Positions 47,307 through 57,161 of a stretch of DNA of 64,000 bases are shown here, in pieces. The notes under the pieces are model-generated. The model saw only the letters and a program-made list of their open reading frames with translations, searched no databases and had not been told where the DNA came from. Every line of letters starts with the position of its first letter. Position 1 is the first letter of the stretch. This DNA is from Bacillus sp. 123MFChir2 (GTDB lineage: Bacteria; Bacillota; Bacilli; Bacillales; Bacillaceae_G): contig NZ_KB910946.1 of assembly GCF_000383235.1 (NCBI RefSeq), forward strand, positions 1 to 64,000, read 5' to 3'. The position numbers and the translations under genes are program-made.

Positions 47307-47386
47307 ATATTGCAGAATAATTATTTCATAAAGCATTTGCACTTCTCATGTTTCTGCCTAACATGGCTCTTGAGGTCACTTCTGTT

Positions 47387-47488
47387 ATGTGGTCCATTAT
47401 CGCCTCTATTGGGATTATTATCATTTGGTTCACTACAAAACTTTGGAAAAAGCTCTTTTCAAAAGACAGTTCTTCAGACAAGAAGTAA
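47387..47488 (+). CDS. Very small membrane peptide (possible)
   Basis: A 33-codon frame from ATG 47387 (GAGG at 11 bp) or up to 46 codons from ATG 47348 encodes one hydrophobic helix (MWSIIASIGIIIIWFTTKLW) with a Lys/Ser/Asp-rich tail. A proper terminator follows at once, which supports a short transcript. No family recognised. Confidence 0.42.
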   Translation: MWSIIASIGIIIIWFTTKLWKKLFSKDSSSDKK

Positions 47489-47502
47489 CTGTCTTTTTTT
47501 CA
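47461..47502 (+). terminator. Terminator after the small peptide
   Basis: AAGACAGTT and AACTGTCTT with a T7 tail. Confidence 0.8.
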
Positions 47503-47547
47503 TATCATTTCCTCCTTTGGGCATACTACAAAAAAGGAGCTGATTAT

Positions 47548-47706
47548 ATGCAAACTTCTGCACATAAGCAGATTTTACTGCTATTCTTCGTCTTTATTAT
47601 GTTTGTTGTGTTTTTTAGTTTCTTACTACATACGTATAACGTGCCTGTTTACTCGCCGAGTATGGTGTCGGTTTATAAAATTGTTATGCATAGTTTGGTG
47701 CATTGA
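47548..47706 (+). CDS. Small membrane protein, unknown
   Basis: 52 residues behind AAAAAGGAGCTG. One strongly hydrophobic helix (ILLLFFVFIMFVVFFSFLL) and a short tail containing VPVYSPSMVSVY. Ends in a terminator shared with the convergent ABC permease gene. Confidence 0.65.
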   Translation: MQTSAHKQILLLFFVFIMFVVFFSFLLHTYNVPVYSPSMVSVYKIVMHSLVH

Positions 47707-47740
47707 AGAAGGTGTCTCGTAATGAGACACCTTCTTTTTA
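47706..47740. terminator. Shared terminator, small membrane gene / ABC permease
   Basis: AAGAAGGTGTCTC and GAGACACCTTCTT form a perfect 13-bp stem with a T5 tail. Confidence 0.9.
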
Positions 47741-48364
47741 TAAATCACGCTTTTCATATAAATGTATGGTGAGAAATAATGATGCAACATTTAAAGCAAT
47801 CGCTCCAACTAAAACAATTGCATTAGCTGTAAAATGGGTAGCCCATCCATTCATTGAATCTGTCCAAAAGGCGGAAATAACCGCGCCCTGTATCATAGTA
47901 AACATTATACCTATAAAAACTGCAACTTGTGTTCCTATTTTATTCCCAATACCCAAACTGACAGGTAATACAATACTAATAAATAAAATCCCTTCAACCA
48001 TTCCGCCTACTATATCTCCCCATACTATTACAGTACTGACTTCTTTTTTTCCATATTGAATTTGTAATATCCCTATTATCAATGCCATAAGTATGCCTAG
48101 CACAATTAAACAATGTGAAAAAATATATTTAGACAAGACTACATTTTTTCGGCTAACAGGTAAACTGCTTACTACTTTGTTACTATTATTTTTTTCTTCT
48201 TGATTTATAGACACGATTGTTCCAAGCACTGGTACAATTATACATGCGATTGTCACAAAAGCTTTGTTATTGATATCTATAGTCGAAAGAAAAAGAGAAT
48301 AGACAAAATAAAAAATGATCATTTTTCTTTGTAACATAAAATCTTTCCAAACTAATTGTTGCAT
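47738..48364 (-). CDS. ABC-2 type permease (second subunit)
   Basis: 208 residues with six membrane helices. ATG 48364 follows AAGGAGGAGG; the ORF is open to 48385. A typical LVWKDFMLQRKMIIFYFVYS start resembles that of the upstream permease, so the two probably arose by duplication. Last gene of gntR - ATPase - permease - permease. Confidence 0.85.
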   Translation of the reverse strand: MQQLVWKDFMLQRKMIIFYFVYSLFLSTIDINNKAFVTIACIIVPVLGTIVSINQEEKNNSNKVVSSLPVSRKNVVLSKYIFSHCLIVLGILMALIIGILQIQYGKKEVSTVIVWGDIVGGMVEGILFISIVLPVSLGIGNKIGTQVAVFIGIMFTMIQGAVISAFWTDSMNGWATHFTANAIVLVGAIALNVASLFLTIHLYEKRDL

Positions 48365-48377
48365 AGCAACCTCCTCC

Positions 48378-49028
48378 TTATACATCTTGTTTTTCGTGTA
48401 TTTTTATCGTAAACATTATGGATAAGATATAGATAGCAAATAAAATAAGAACGCTTATCAAAAATGATAATTCGAACGAATATTCCGAAAAATAAACTTG
48501 AAATACACCATCTTCTTTTCCTACTTCTCCATTTAGCCATGTACTAGCACGAAAAAATAGAAACATAACAACTCCATATAGCACTGAGCGCATCATTTTC
48601 ACTTTAATGCCATAATAAATGGGTAAAGAAACGGCTACATATACAACGGAAACAATAAAAGCAATCAGCAATGAATGCCATGGAAAATAAGATGCATCCA
48701 TTCTATCGATAGCAACTCCTTGAAAAAGCCATTGAAAAACAGTTCCCGGCATCAACACACCTATGCCAACAAGTAAAAGGAAAGACACATATTTCGCCAT
48801 AATAATTTCTCTTCTGAGTAACGGCAAACTATTTAATAGCTTATCACTTTGATTCCGTTCTTCTATCATTGTTGATGTATTTAAAAATACCATTGTAATT
48901 AACAGACTACTAAAAATAGATGCATTTTGATCATATAAATATAATCCATACGACGCAAAATAAAAGAGAACGCACATCATCCACGTAAAGCGCTGCACAT
49001 ACAAGTCCTTAAACACAAGCAGCCGCAT
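48378..49028 (-). CDS. ABC-2 type permease (first subunit)
   Basis: 216 residues, about six membrane helices, from ATG 49028 (GGAGAGAAAGAG). It overlaps the ATPase end by 20 bp. LLVFKDLYVQRFTWMMC parallels the second permease. The pair resembles the ABC-2 transporters regulated by YtrA-type repressors, often used against cell-wall-active peptides. Confidence 0.84.
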   Translation of the reverse strand: MRLLVFKDLYVQRFTWMMCVLFYFASYGLYLYDQNASIFSSLLITMVFLNTSTMIEERNQSDKLLNSLPLLRREIIMAKYVSFLLLVGIGVLMPGTVFQWLFQGVAIDRMDASYFPWHSLLIAFIVSVVYVAVSLPIYYGIKVKMMRSVLYGVVMFLFFRASTWLNGEVGKEDGVFQVYFSEYSFELSFLISVLILFAIYILSIMFTIKIHEKQDV

Positions 49029-49881
49029 TTCTCTTTCTCTCCTTCGCCGTATACACGATAATATCATCAAGTGTCGGTTTCTCTAGCACAACTTCTTGAC
49101 CAAACCAATCTGCAACCGCCCGTTTATCCTTCGCCAATCCTTCAAACCCATATTTATTTTTTCTTAAACCGACAAACAGTTCTTTTCCTTCTACGTCTAA
49201 CAAGTCATTGCTTCCTTTTACGATTATGTAATTCTCCAGTAGTTCGTCTTTCTCTCCAGTAAAGACGATTTCACCTTCATTTATAAATGTAATATAATCA
49301 GCAATGCTTTCTAAATCCGTTGTAATGTGTGTAGAAAATAACACGGATATTTCCTCTTCCATTACTATCTCTTGCAATATATCAAGCAGCTCACTTCGAA
49401 CAACCGGATCTAATCCTGCTGTTGGTTCATCCATAATGATTAGCTCAGCATGATGTGACAACGCCATAGCAATGGCATATTTCATTTTCATTCCTTTTGA
49501 TAACTGTTTAATCTTTTTATGTTTCGGAACTTGTAATCGCTCCATGTATGATTGGTATTGTGCTTCATCCCACTTTTTATAAAAAGGCGCAATAATACGC
49601 TTCATTTGTTCACATGTTAAATCTTCATAATAATGATTTTCGTCATATACAAAGCCGATATTTTGTTTTACTTCTTTTTCATATTTTTGATTGTCCTTAC
49701 CAAAAATATGAATTTCACCACTATTTCGTTTCACTAAATTCATTATCATTTTAATTGTCGTACTTTTTCCTGATCCATTTGGTCCAATAAACCCCATAAT
49801 ATATCCGCGTGGCAGTTTAAAATTTACATTTCGGACTGAAAAACCTTGATAATCTTTACAAACATTTTTAAATTCTAGCAT
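49009..49881 (-). CDS. ABC transporter ATP-binding protein (YtrB-like)
   Basis: 290 residues: Walker A GPNGSGKST, a signature written LSKGMKMKYAIAMAL in place of LSGGQ, Walker B LIIMDEPTAGLDP and switch His in FSTHI. The variant signature is normal for the YtrB/BcrA-like clade. A C-terminal extension of about 70 residues follows the nucleotide-binding domain. Confidence 0.9.
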   Translation of the reverse strand: MLEFKNVCKDYQGFSVRNVNFKLPRGYIMGFIGPNGSGKSTTIKMIMNLVKRNSGEIHIFGKDNQKYEKEVKQNIGFVYDENHYYEDLTCEQMKRIIAPFYKKWDEAQYQSYMERLQVPKHKKIKQLSKGMKMKYAIAMALSHHAELIIMDEPTAGLDPVVRSELLDILQEIVMEEEISVLFSTHITTDLESIADYITFINEGEIVFTGEKDELLENYIIVKGSNDLLDVEGKELFVGLRKNKYGFEGLAKDKRAVADWFGQEVVLEKPTLDDIIVYTAKERKRNAAACV

Positions 49882-49886
49882 GTGTC

Positions 49887-50261
49887 TTATTCCCCCTTAT
49901 ATAGAAACGCAATCATATGCTGCAACTCTTCAAGAGACAGCTGGAGAAGTTTACTTTCATTTACTACTTCTTCCGCTTTACTTTCCAACAATCGCAGCCT
50001 TTGTTCTCGTATGAGCTCATTATTTTGCACAGAAACATACGTCCCTTTTCCAGCGACTGTCTCTATATACCCTTCTTTTTCAAGCTCTTCATACGCCCTT
50101 TTCGTCGTAATGACACTAATTTGTAATTCCTTCGCTAAACTACGGATAGACGGTAATTGCTCTCCACCTTTTACATTCCCATTTAAAATTAGCTGCCGAA
50201 GCTGCTTACTAATCTGTTCATAAATCGGATCTGGTGAAGAGTTTGAAATAATAATATTCAT
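49887..50261 (-). CDS. YtrA-type GntR transcriptional regulator
   Basis: 124 residues from ATG 50261 behind GGAGGGGAAT. A short GntR regulator: winged helix (PIYEQISKQLRQLILNGNV; LPSIRSLAKELQISVITTK) and only a brief helical C-terminal dimer part, as in YtrA. It leads an ABC transporter operon and has a 16-bp perfect inverted repeat at its promoter. Confidence 0.92.
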   Translation of the reverse strand: MNIIISNSSPDPIYEQISKQLRQLILNGNVKGGEQLPSIRSLAKELQISVITTKRAYEELEKEGYIETVAGKGTYVSVQNNELIREQRLRLLESKAEEVVNESKLLQLSLEELQHMIAFLYKGE

Positions 50262-50274
50262 ATTCCCCTCCACA

Positions 50275-50315
50275 GTGTATATACTGTATACATCTAATAT
50301 ATACAGTATATACAC
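50275..50315 (-). promoter_or_regulatory. Operator of the YtrA-type regulator
   Basis: Perfect 16-bp arms, GTGTATATACTGTATA and TATACAGTATATACAC, separated by 9 bp, ending 14 bp upstream of the gntR start codon. It contains TATA-rich -10-like words on the minus strand, so repressor binding would block the promoter. Confidence 0.85.
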
Positions 50316-50334
50316 ACTTCTCTATTTTTGGCAA

Positions 50335-50368
50335 TAAAAAAAGACCAACAATTTCCTGTTGGTCTTTC
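50335..50368 (-). terminator. Terminator of the small membrane gene at 50378
   Basis: AAAGACCAACA and TGTTGGTCTTT with a 6-nt loop and, on the minus strand, a T7 tail. Confidence 0.88.
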
Positions 50369-50377
50369 ATATATGTA

Positions 50378-50569
50378 TCACTTCTCAAAGCGATTTAACA
50401 TCTCATCTCTCATACCAAAGCTTACAATTGCAATTCCAACATACATAAAAATAAGAAATGCTGGATGTACTGTGTTATACCAATGACTATCAATAATTAA
50501 ATATACCGTTAATGCTGCAACAAGTAAAAATGCAACAATAAACATATAGAAATGTCTTTTACTACCCAT
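50378..50569 (-). CDS. Small two-helix membrane protein, unknown
   Basis: 63 residues with helices FYMFIVAFLLVAALTVYLII and HPAFLIFMYVGIAIVSFGM, and a polar end DEMLNRFEK. Has a GAGGAG ribosome site and its own terminator. No family recognised. Confidence 0.72.
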   Translation of the reverse strand: MGSKRHFYMFIVAFLLVAALTVYLIIDSHWYNTVHPAFLIFMYVGIAIVSFGMRDEMLNRFEK

Positions 50570-50627
50570 AACGAACTCCTCTCTAATTACTCATTTATTG
50601 TAACGAATTATCCCCTATGACTCAAGA

Positions 50628-50852
50628 CTAACTTTCCTGTAAATGATCTAACTCAACTTTCACAATATCATGACAAGCGATTGGAATTAGTGTTCCTTTA
50701 CTATCAATTGCAGTTACACTCTTGTTATCTAATACGTGATGCTTCACTCTCTCCAACATTTTTTCTGTATCTTGGTAATAAAATTCTTTAATATCCTTAA
50801 TCATATCACCATTTTCTAAATAGTACACCATCCTACAACGCTTATAGCCCAT
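50628..50852 (-). CDS. Small cytoplasmic protein, unknown
   Basis: 74 residues from ATG 50852 (AAGGGG at 9 bp); the frame is open to 50915. Mixed alpha/beta, with YYLENGDMIKDIKEFYYQD and a C-terminal GTLIPIACHDIVKVEL reminiscent of small beta-barrel proteins. Not recognised. Confidence 0.65.
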   Translation of the reverse strand: MGYKRCRMVYYLENGDMIKDIKEFYYQDTEKMLERVKHHVLDNKSVTAIDSKGTLIPIACHDIVKVELDHLQES

Positions 50853-51070
50853 CTTTTCCATCCCCTTGTTCAATTCTTCACATATGTATAAAAAATTTAC
50901 ATTTCTGCTTCTCATTTACTTTAATTCCAATAAAATTCTAACAAAAATACACACTTTTATCAAAGGAACTTTTTCAACAAAAACGTTGAGAAAGTGTGAT
51001 AATTCTCCAATCTTACATAAAACCTGCGATTTTATAACATCTTTTTTAAGTAATAACATTTTTGATCATA

Positions 51071-51242
51071 ATATATAAATTTATTTTGATTTTTCAACAT
51101 ATAAGTCGCTGCTACGAAGAAAAAAGAAGTATTCACTTCGCATGTGGCAGAAAAAGGCCCTGACCGCTCCTATGCATGGCTAGTCCCTCTCGCCCATTTA
51201 AAAAAATACTTTTCTGTCGGTTTTTCAATTTGTATTTATATA
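51071..51242 (-). repeat. Family A MITE-like repeat, copy 8
   Basis: Minus orientation, ends ATATATAAATTTATTTTGAT (51069) and CAATTTGTATTTATATA (51226). Core words GCATGTGGCAGAAAAAGGCC at 51139 and TGGCTAGTCCCTCTCGCCCA at 51177. The surrounding 50853-51281 stretch has no gene. Confidence 0.8.
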
Positions 51243-51281
51243 AAAAGAACTCGCATATAGCGAGTTCTCTACAAATTATTA

Positions 51282-52757
51282 TTAAACTTGAACCATAGAT
51301 GGTTTTTGATAGCGTAAAATCGGCTTACGTGCTGCCATTGTTTCATCAAGGCGCTTAATTACTGTTGTATGCGGCGCTTCTTGAACCACTTCTGGATTTT
51401 CTTCTACCTCTTTTGCGATCTGAATCATCGTATCGATAAATCCATCTAATGTTTCTTTTGATTCTGTTTCTGTCGGCTCAATCATAATACATTCTTCCAC
51501 ATTTAATGGGAAGTAAATTGTTGGTGGATGGTAGCCGAAATCAAGCAGACGTTTTGCAATATCAAGCGTACGTACGCCAAGTTTCTTTTGGCGACGACCA
51601 GATAAAACAAATTCATGCTTACAATGTCTGTCAAATGGAAGATCGTAGAATGGAGCTAATCTTCTCATCATATAGTTCGCGTTTAATACTGCATATTCTG
51701 TTACCGCACGAAGTCCATCTGGACCCATAGAACGAATATACGTATACGCACGAACGTTAATACCAAAGTTACCATAGAACGGTTTCACGCGTCCGATTGC
51801 TTGTGGACGATCGTAATTAAAGTGATAGCCGCTTTCTGTTTTCTCTAAAACTGGCTTAGGTAAAAACGGAATTAAATCTGCTTTTACACCTACTGGACCA
51901 GAACCAGGGCCACCGCCGCCATGCGGACCTGTAAATGTTTTATGAAGATTTAAATGTACAACGTCAAATCCCATATCTCCTGGGCGCGCTTGACTTAATA
52001 CTGCATTTAAGTTTGCACCGTCATAGTACAATTTACCGCCTGCATTATGAACGATTTCTGCCATTTCTAAAATGTTCTCTTCAAATAGACCAAGTGTATT
52101 TGGGTTTGTTAACATAAGCGCTGCTGTTTCTTCGTTCACAACACGCTTTAAGTCTTCTAAATCAACAAGACCATTTTCATTAGACTGGACTGTAATCGTC
52201 TCAAATCCTGCTACTGTTGCAGAAGCTGGGTTTGTTCCGTGAGCAGAGTCAGGAACGATTACTTTCGTACGGTTATAGTCACCGTTTGCTTCGTGATATG
52301 CACGAATTAACATTAATCCTGTCCATTCACCGTGCGCTCCTGCTGCTGGCTGAAGCGTTACATTATCCATACCTGTAATTTCTATTAAATGCTCTTGTAA
52401 GTCATACATTAATTCCATTGCACCTTGCACTGTTTTTTCATCTTGAAGCGGATGAATGTGTGCAAGACCAGGGAAACGCGCTACATTTTCATTGATTTTC
52501 GGGTTGTACTTCATCGTACAAGATCCTAGTGGATAAAACCCAGAATCAACACCGTGGTTACGATTTGAAAGCGCTGTGTAATGGCGCATAATATCAAGTT
52601 CTGATACTTCAGGAAGCTCTGCATCTTCCGTGCGAATATACTCGCTCTCAAACACATCTTCTAATTTTACTTCTTCTACATCTAATTGGGGTAAGCTATA
52701 TCCTATGCGTCCTTCTCTACTCATTTCAAAAATAAGTGCTTGGTCTTGGTTCTTCAT
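51282..52757 (-). CDS. gcvPB: Glycine dehydrogenase (decarboxylating), subunit 2
   Basis: PLP-bearing half of the two-subunit P protein. 491 residues with the PLP lysine in [17 protein letters not shown]. It decarboxylates glycine and passes the aminomethyl group to lipoyl-GcvH. Its ATG overlaps the gcvPA stop by 4 bp. Confidence 0.96.
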   Translation of the reverse strand: MKNQDQALIFEMSREGRIGYSLPQLDVEEVKLEDVFESEYIRTEDAELPEVSELDIMRHYTALSNRNHGVDSGFYPLGSCTMKYNPKINENVARFPGLAHIHPLQDEKTVQGAMELMYDLQEHLIEITGMDNVTLQPAAGAHGEWTGLMLIRAYHEANGDYNRTKVIVPDSAHGTNPASATVAGFETITVQSNENGLVDLEDLKRVVNEETAALMLTNPNTLGLFEENILEMAEIVHNAGGKLYYDGANLNAVLSQARPGDMGFDVVHLNLHKTFTGPHGGGGPGSGPVGVKADLIPFLPKPVLEKTESGYHFNYDRPQAIGRVKPFYGNFGINVRAYTYIRSMGPDGLRAVTEYAVLNANYMMRRLAPFYDLPFDRHCKHEFVLSGRRQKKLGVRTLDIAKRLLDFGYHPPTIYFPLNVEECIMIEPTETESKETLDGFIDTMIQIAKEVEENPEVVQEAPHTTVIKRLDETMAARKPILRYQKPSMVQV

Positions 52758-54097
52758 TGGATAGCCCCCATTTCGTTTACAAGTGTGTCAATTTCTTCTT
52801 TTGTGCGTAACTCTGTTACAGCTACAAGCATATGATTTGTAAGTTCTTTATAATCACGGCCAAGGTCGTAACCACCGATGATATTTTTGGATAATAATGC
52901 ATCGTTTACTTCTTGTACTGGACGTTTGCAATCTACAACAAATTCATTGAAGAACGGTCCAGCAAATGTTACTGTAAAGCCTTTTGCTTCAAGTTGACGT
53001 TTTGCATATTGTGCTTTAGAAACGTTTTGACGTGCCATTTCCTTCACACCTTGTTTCCCAAGGGCTGTCATTGCAACAGAAGCTGCTAATGCGTTTAACG
53101 CTTGGTTTGAACAAATATTAGACGTCGCTTTATCACGACGAATATGTTGCTCACGTGCTTGCAGCGTTAATACGAAACCACGTTGTCCTTCAGAATCCAC
53201 TGTTTGTCCAACAAGGCGTCCTGGAATTTTACGCATAAACGCTTTTGTTGTAGCAAAATAACCGCAGTGCGGGCCACCAAACTGCGTTGGAATACCAAAT
53301 GGCTGTGCATCGCCTACAACAACATCAGCACCAAATTTACCAGGTGGTGTTAACGCTCCTAACGCTAATGGATTAGAAGAAACGATGAATAATGATTTTT
53401 GCTGATGAACGATTCTCTCAATATCAGCTAGTTTTTCCACTTGTCCAAAGAAGTTTGGATATTGAACGATTACGCAAGCTACTGTATCATCTACTTCGCT
53501 TTGTAATGCGTCTAAATCTGTTACACCATCTTTATAATCAACTTCAACAACCTCAAGGTGTTGACCTTTTGCATATGTTTCAAGAACTGCTCTTGATTCC
53601 GGATGAACTGCTTTAGAAACAAGAATTTTCTTTTTACGAGTATGACCTGCTGCTAGCATTGCCGCTTCTGCTAACGCTGTACCTCCGTCATACATAGAAG
53701 AGTTTGCTACATCCATACCTGTTAGTTCACAAATCATTGTTTGGAATTCAAAGATTGCTTGTAATTCCCCTTGTGAAATTTCTGGTTGGTACGGTGTATA
53801 AGCTGTATAAAATTCTGAACGAGACAGAACATGATCTACAATTACTGGTGCATAATGATCGTATACACCTGCTCCTAAGAAGGAAGCATAGTCTTTTAAG
53901 TTTGCATTTTTACTAGCAAGCTCAGACAGTTCTTTTAAAAGTTCTGGTTCTGATTTTGCCTGTTTAATATTTAAATCCCCTTGAAAACGAACGCTTTCTG
54001 GAATATCAGAAAATAACTCATCAATCGTTTGAACACCGATCGTTTGTAACATTTCTTTTTTGTCTTCTTCTGTCATTGGAAGATAACGATGCAACAT
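52754..54097 (-). CDS. gcvPA: Glycine dehydrogenase (decarboxylating), subunit 1
   Basis: 447-residue first half of the split P protein, starting [17 protein letters not shown], with [17 protein letters not shown] and [20 protein letters not shown] in pieces. Between gcvT (20 bp) and gcvPB. Confidence 0.96.
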   Translation of the reverse strand: MLHRYLPMTEEDKKEMLQTIGVQTIDELFSDIPESVRFQGDLNIKQAKSEPELLKELSELASKNANLKDYASFLGAGVYDHYAPVIVDHVLSRSEFYTAYTPYQPEISQGELQAIFEFQTMICELTGMDVANSSMYDGGTALAEAAMLAAGHTRKKKILVSKAVHPESRAVLETYAKGQHLEVVEVDYKDGVTDLDALQSEVDDTVACVIVQYPNFFGQVEKLADIERIVHQQKSLFIVSSNPLALGALTPPGKFGADVVVGDAQPFGIPTQFGGPHCGYFATTKAFMRKIPGRLVGQTVDSEGQRGFVLTLQAREQHIRRDKATSNICSNQALNALAASVAMTALGKQGVKEMARQNVSKAQYAKRQLEAKGFTVTFAGPFFNEFVVDCKRPVQEVNDALLSKNIIGGYDLGRDYKELTNHMLVAVTELRTKEEIDTLVNEMGAIQ

Positions 54098-54117
54098 GAA
54101 ATCTACCCCTCTCCCCG

Positions 54118-55218
54118 TTACTTTGAACGTTTGTAAAATGGTGTTGGAACAACAACTGCTTTGACGCGTTTATTACGAATTTCAATTTCTACTTCTGTAT
54201 CAACTGCTGCATATTTCACATCAATTAACGCTAAACCGATACTTTTCTTTAACGTTGGAGATTGTGTACCACTTGTAACTTCCCCGATTTTTTCTTCGCC
54301 TACATATACAGGGTAATGCGTGCGCGGGATACCACGTTCAATTACTTCGATGCCGACTAATTTACGAGGTGCACCGTTTTCTTTTTGTTCCTTTAACGTT
54401 TCTTTTCCAAAGAAATCCATTTCTTTATTTGGTTTTACCGCAAAGCCAATTCCAGCTTCAATTGGTGTAATATCTTTTGATAACTCTTGACCATAAAGAG
54501 GAAGTGTTGCTTCAAAACGAAGTGTATCACGCGCTCCTAAACCACATGGTTTTAAGCCATCTTCTTCGCCTACTTTAAGAAGTTTCTCCCAAAGTTTTGC
54601 AGCTTCTTCGCTCTTACAGTAAATTTCAAATCCATCTTCACCTGTATAACCAGTACGAGATACAAGCGCTTCTACACCATCCACAAGAACATTGTCTTTA
54701 AATTTAAAGAACTTAATTTCTTTCAAATCTTCTGATACAACTTTTTGTAAAATGCCCTCTGCTTTTGGTCCTTGAATTGCAAGTTGTGCAATTTCACTAG
54801 AAACGTTGACTACTTGCACATCGCCGCTTACATGAGATGCTAACCATTCGTAATCTTTATCAATATTTGATGCATTGATTACTAACAAATAGTCTTCTTC
54901 TCCGCGTTTGTAGATTAATAAGTCATCTACTGTACCACCATCTTCGTAACACATTGCCGTATATTGTGCTCCGCCTACCTTTAAGATAGAAACGTCGTTT
55001 GTAACTACACGTTGTAAAAATGCTAAACTATCTGCACCTTTTACTTCTACTTCTCCCATGTGAGAAACATCAAAAAGACCTGCTTTAGTACGAACAGCTT
55101 CATGTTCTTCTTTAATGCTTGAAAATTGAACTGGCAATTCCCAACCACCAAAATCAATTGTTTTCCCACCATACTTCGCGTATACATCAAATAGCGGTGT
55201 ACGTTGTAACGTAATCAT
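54118..55218 (-). CDS. gcvT: Aminomethyltransferase (glycine cleavage T protein)
   Basis: 366 residues. It releases ammonia from the aminomethyl-lipoyl H protein and makes methylene-THF. [17 protein letters not shown], the folate-site Asp region ([19 protein letters not shown] in pieces) and [12 protein letters not shown] are typical. First gene of the operon. Unlike in B. subtilis, I cannot find a glycine riboswitch in the 260 bp upstream. Confidence 0.96.
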   Translation of the reverse strand: MITLQRTPLFDVYAKYGGKTIDFGGWELPVQFSSIKEEHEAVRTKAGLFDVSHMGEVEVKGADSLAFLQRVVTNDVSILKVGGAQYTAMCYEDGGTVDDLLIYKRGEEDYLLVINASNIDKDYEWLASHVSGDVQVVNVSSEIAQLAIQGPKAEGILQKVVSEDLKEIKFFKFKDNVLVDGVEALVSRTGYTGEDGFEIYCKSEEAAKLWEKLLKVGEEDGLKPCGLGARDTLRFEATLPLYGQELSKDITPIEAGIGFAVKPNKEMDFFGKETLKEQKENGAPRKLVGIEVIERGIPRTHYPVYVGEEKIGEVTSGTQSPTLKKSIGLALIDVKYAAVDTEVEIEIRNKRVKAVVVPTPFYKRSK

Positions 55219-55478
55219 GTTCTCTCCCCCTTACGCTTTCTATGACAAATCAATAAAAGTTGGTTTCCCATTTCTAAACGTTTTCCATTCAGAAAAGATG
55301 GGATATACGGAATCTGATTCTATTTTTTTATGAAAGCGTAAATAAAAAAGTGCTTTCTTGGATAAAATACGAAAGATTCCACACATTTCACACCATTATC
55401 CTAACATTTTTCGAGTCGTTTCATCAATATTCTAGCTAAAAAAATAATTTAGAATTTATAGAAGGTGAGATATTATCC

Positions 55479-57161
55479 ATGAATGTCAAAATTTCAATAG
55501 AGCGTTCTTGGCAAGAAAACTTCTTAAAACGAATAGAAGAAGATGGCCCGTGGACAAACTGGGAACTATTTCATCTCGCATATCAAACTGAACAGTCCCT
55601 TCTCATTCCCAAATTTGACGGGCTACAGGCACCTAAACATTTGCCACATTTCACGCCACTTCCACATCAGTTAGAAGTAGCGCAAACCGTCATTGAACAA
55701 ATGAACGGAAAGGCAATCTTAGCAGATGAAGTTGGCCTTGGAAAGACAATTGAAGCTGGACTTATTTTAAAAGAATATATGGTGCGCGGACTTGTGAAAA
55801 AAGTACTTATTCTTGTACCTGCATCTCTCGTTTCACAATGGACATATGAACTAAATACAAAATTTTTCATTCCAGCCGCCATGCAGCGAAAAAGTTACTC
55901 CTGGGAGCAAGCTGACGTTATTGTATCGTCTATCGATACCGCAAAGCGCTCGCCGCACCGTGATATCGTTTTAAATTTAGAATATGATCTCATTATTATT
56001 GATGAAGCACATAAACTAAAAAACAACAAAACGAAAAACTATGAATTTGCCCAACTATTAAAGAAAAAATTTTGTTTATTACTTACCGCAACACCTGTTC
56101 AAAATCGCATTGATGAAATCTTTAATCTTGTCTCGCTATTAAAACCCGGACATCTCGGCAACCAATCTAATTTTGAAGAATATTACGCTTCGAAAAATCG
56201 CACGACTGAAACAGATGAACATTTAAAAGAACTCATTAATAAAGTAATGGTACGGAATCGACGACACGACACTGGCATCGAATGGCCAAAACGACATGTT
56301 CATACGCTCTTTGTCGACTTCAATGAACAAGAAAAAGCTTTATACGATGCAATTGAAGGATGGAAAAGACAAGATGTATCTACTTCTGCATTTTCTGCGT
56401 TAACATTGAAGCGTGAAGCGTGCAGCAGCCGCGAAGCTGTTTATTTCTCACTCAAAAAACATGTAGAAAAGCGGCAAAAAGAAGATACGCAATATACAGT
56501 AGATCCATACATAGATGTGTTAATGGAGAAAATTAATGGTATTTCCGCTAATTCAAAAGCAAATAAAGCATTAGAAATCATAAAAGAAATTAATGATAAA
56601 GTTGTCATTTTCACCGAATACCGTGCTTCTCAAATGTATTTACAATGGTTTTTAAAGCAGCACGGCATCTCGTCTGTACCTTTTCGGGGCGGATTTAAAC
56701 GCGGTAAAAAAGATTGGATGAAAGAATTGTTTCAAAACCATGCCCAAGTATTAATTGCGACAGAAGCAGGCGGTGAAGGAATAAATCTACAATTTTGTAA
56801 TTACATGATCAACTACGATCTTCCTTGGAATCCGATGCGTCTTGAACAAAGAATTGGACGGATTCATCGTCTCGGACAAAAGCATGACGTTCATATTTAT
56901 AATTTGGCAACGAAACATACAATAGAAGAACATATTTTAAAACTGCTGTATGAAAAAATTGACTTATTTGAGCGCGTCATTGGTGATTTAGATGAAATTT
57001 TAACAAGAATCAATATGAAAAACATCGATGCGCACATTCACGATATTTTTACTCATTCCAAAAGTGAAGGAGAAATCCGCATTAAAATGGAAAATTTAAC
57101 GTCGATTATTGAATTTGCCAAACGAAATGAAGCCGAGGTGCGTGGCTATGCAGCAACATGA
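55479..57161 (+). CDS. yqhH: SNF2-family helicase-like ATPase YqhH
   Basis: 560 residues. RecA-like domain 1 with LADEVGLGKTIEAGLILK and LIIIDEAHKLKN; domain 2 with VIFTEYRASQMYLQWFL, ATEAGGEGINLQFCN and RLEQRIGRIHRLGQ. A compact Snf2 ATPase similar to RapA-like proteins, so it may remodel protein-DNA or polymerase complexes. Overlaps yqhG by 14 bp. Confidence 0.94.
   Translation: MNVKISIERSWQENFLKRIEEDGPWTNWELFHLAYQTEQSLLIPKFDGLQAPKHLPHFTPLPHQLEVAQTVIEQMNGKAILADEVGLGKTIEAGLILKEYMVRGLVKKVLILVPASLVSQWTYELNTKFFIPAAMQRKSYSWEQADVIVSSIDTAKRSPHRDIVLNLEYDLIIIDEAHKLKNNKTKNYEFAQLLKKKFCLLLTATPVQNRIDEIFNLVSLLKPGHLGNQSNFEEYYASKNRTTETDEHLKELINKVMVRNRRHDTGIEWPKRHVHTLFVDFNEQEKALYDAIEGWKRQDVSTSAFSALTLKREACSSREAVYFSLKKHVEKRQKEDTQYTVDPYIDVLMEKINGISANSKANKALEIIKEINDKVVIFTEYRASQMYLQWFLKQHGISSVPFRGGFKRGKKDWMKELFQNHAQVLIATEAGGEGINLQFCNYMINYDLPWNPMRLEQRIGRIHRLGQKHDVHIYNLATKHTIEEHILKLLYEKIDLFERVIGDLDEILTRINMKNIDAHIHDIFTHSKSEGEIRIKMENLTSIIEFAKRNEAEVRGYAAT

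Noticed and set aside
55219-55478. Glycine riboswitch before gcvT
   Set aside because: I looked for the conserved purine-rich and CCGAAGG blocks on the minus strand and found none; reported as an absence instead.
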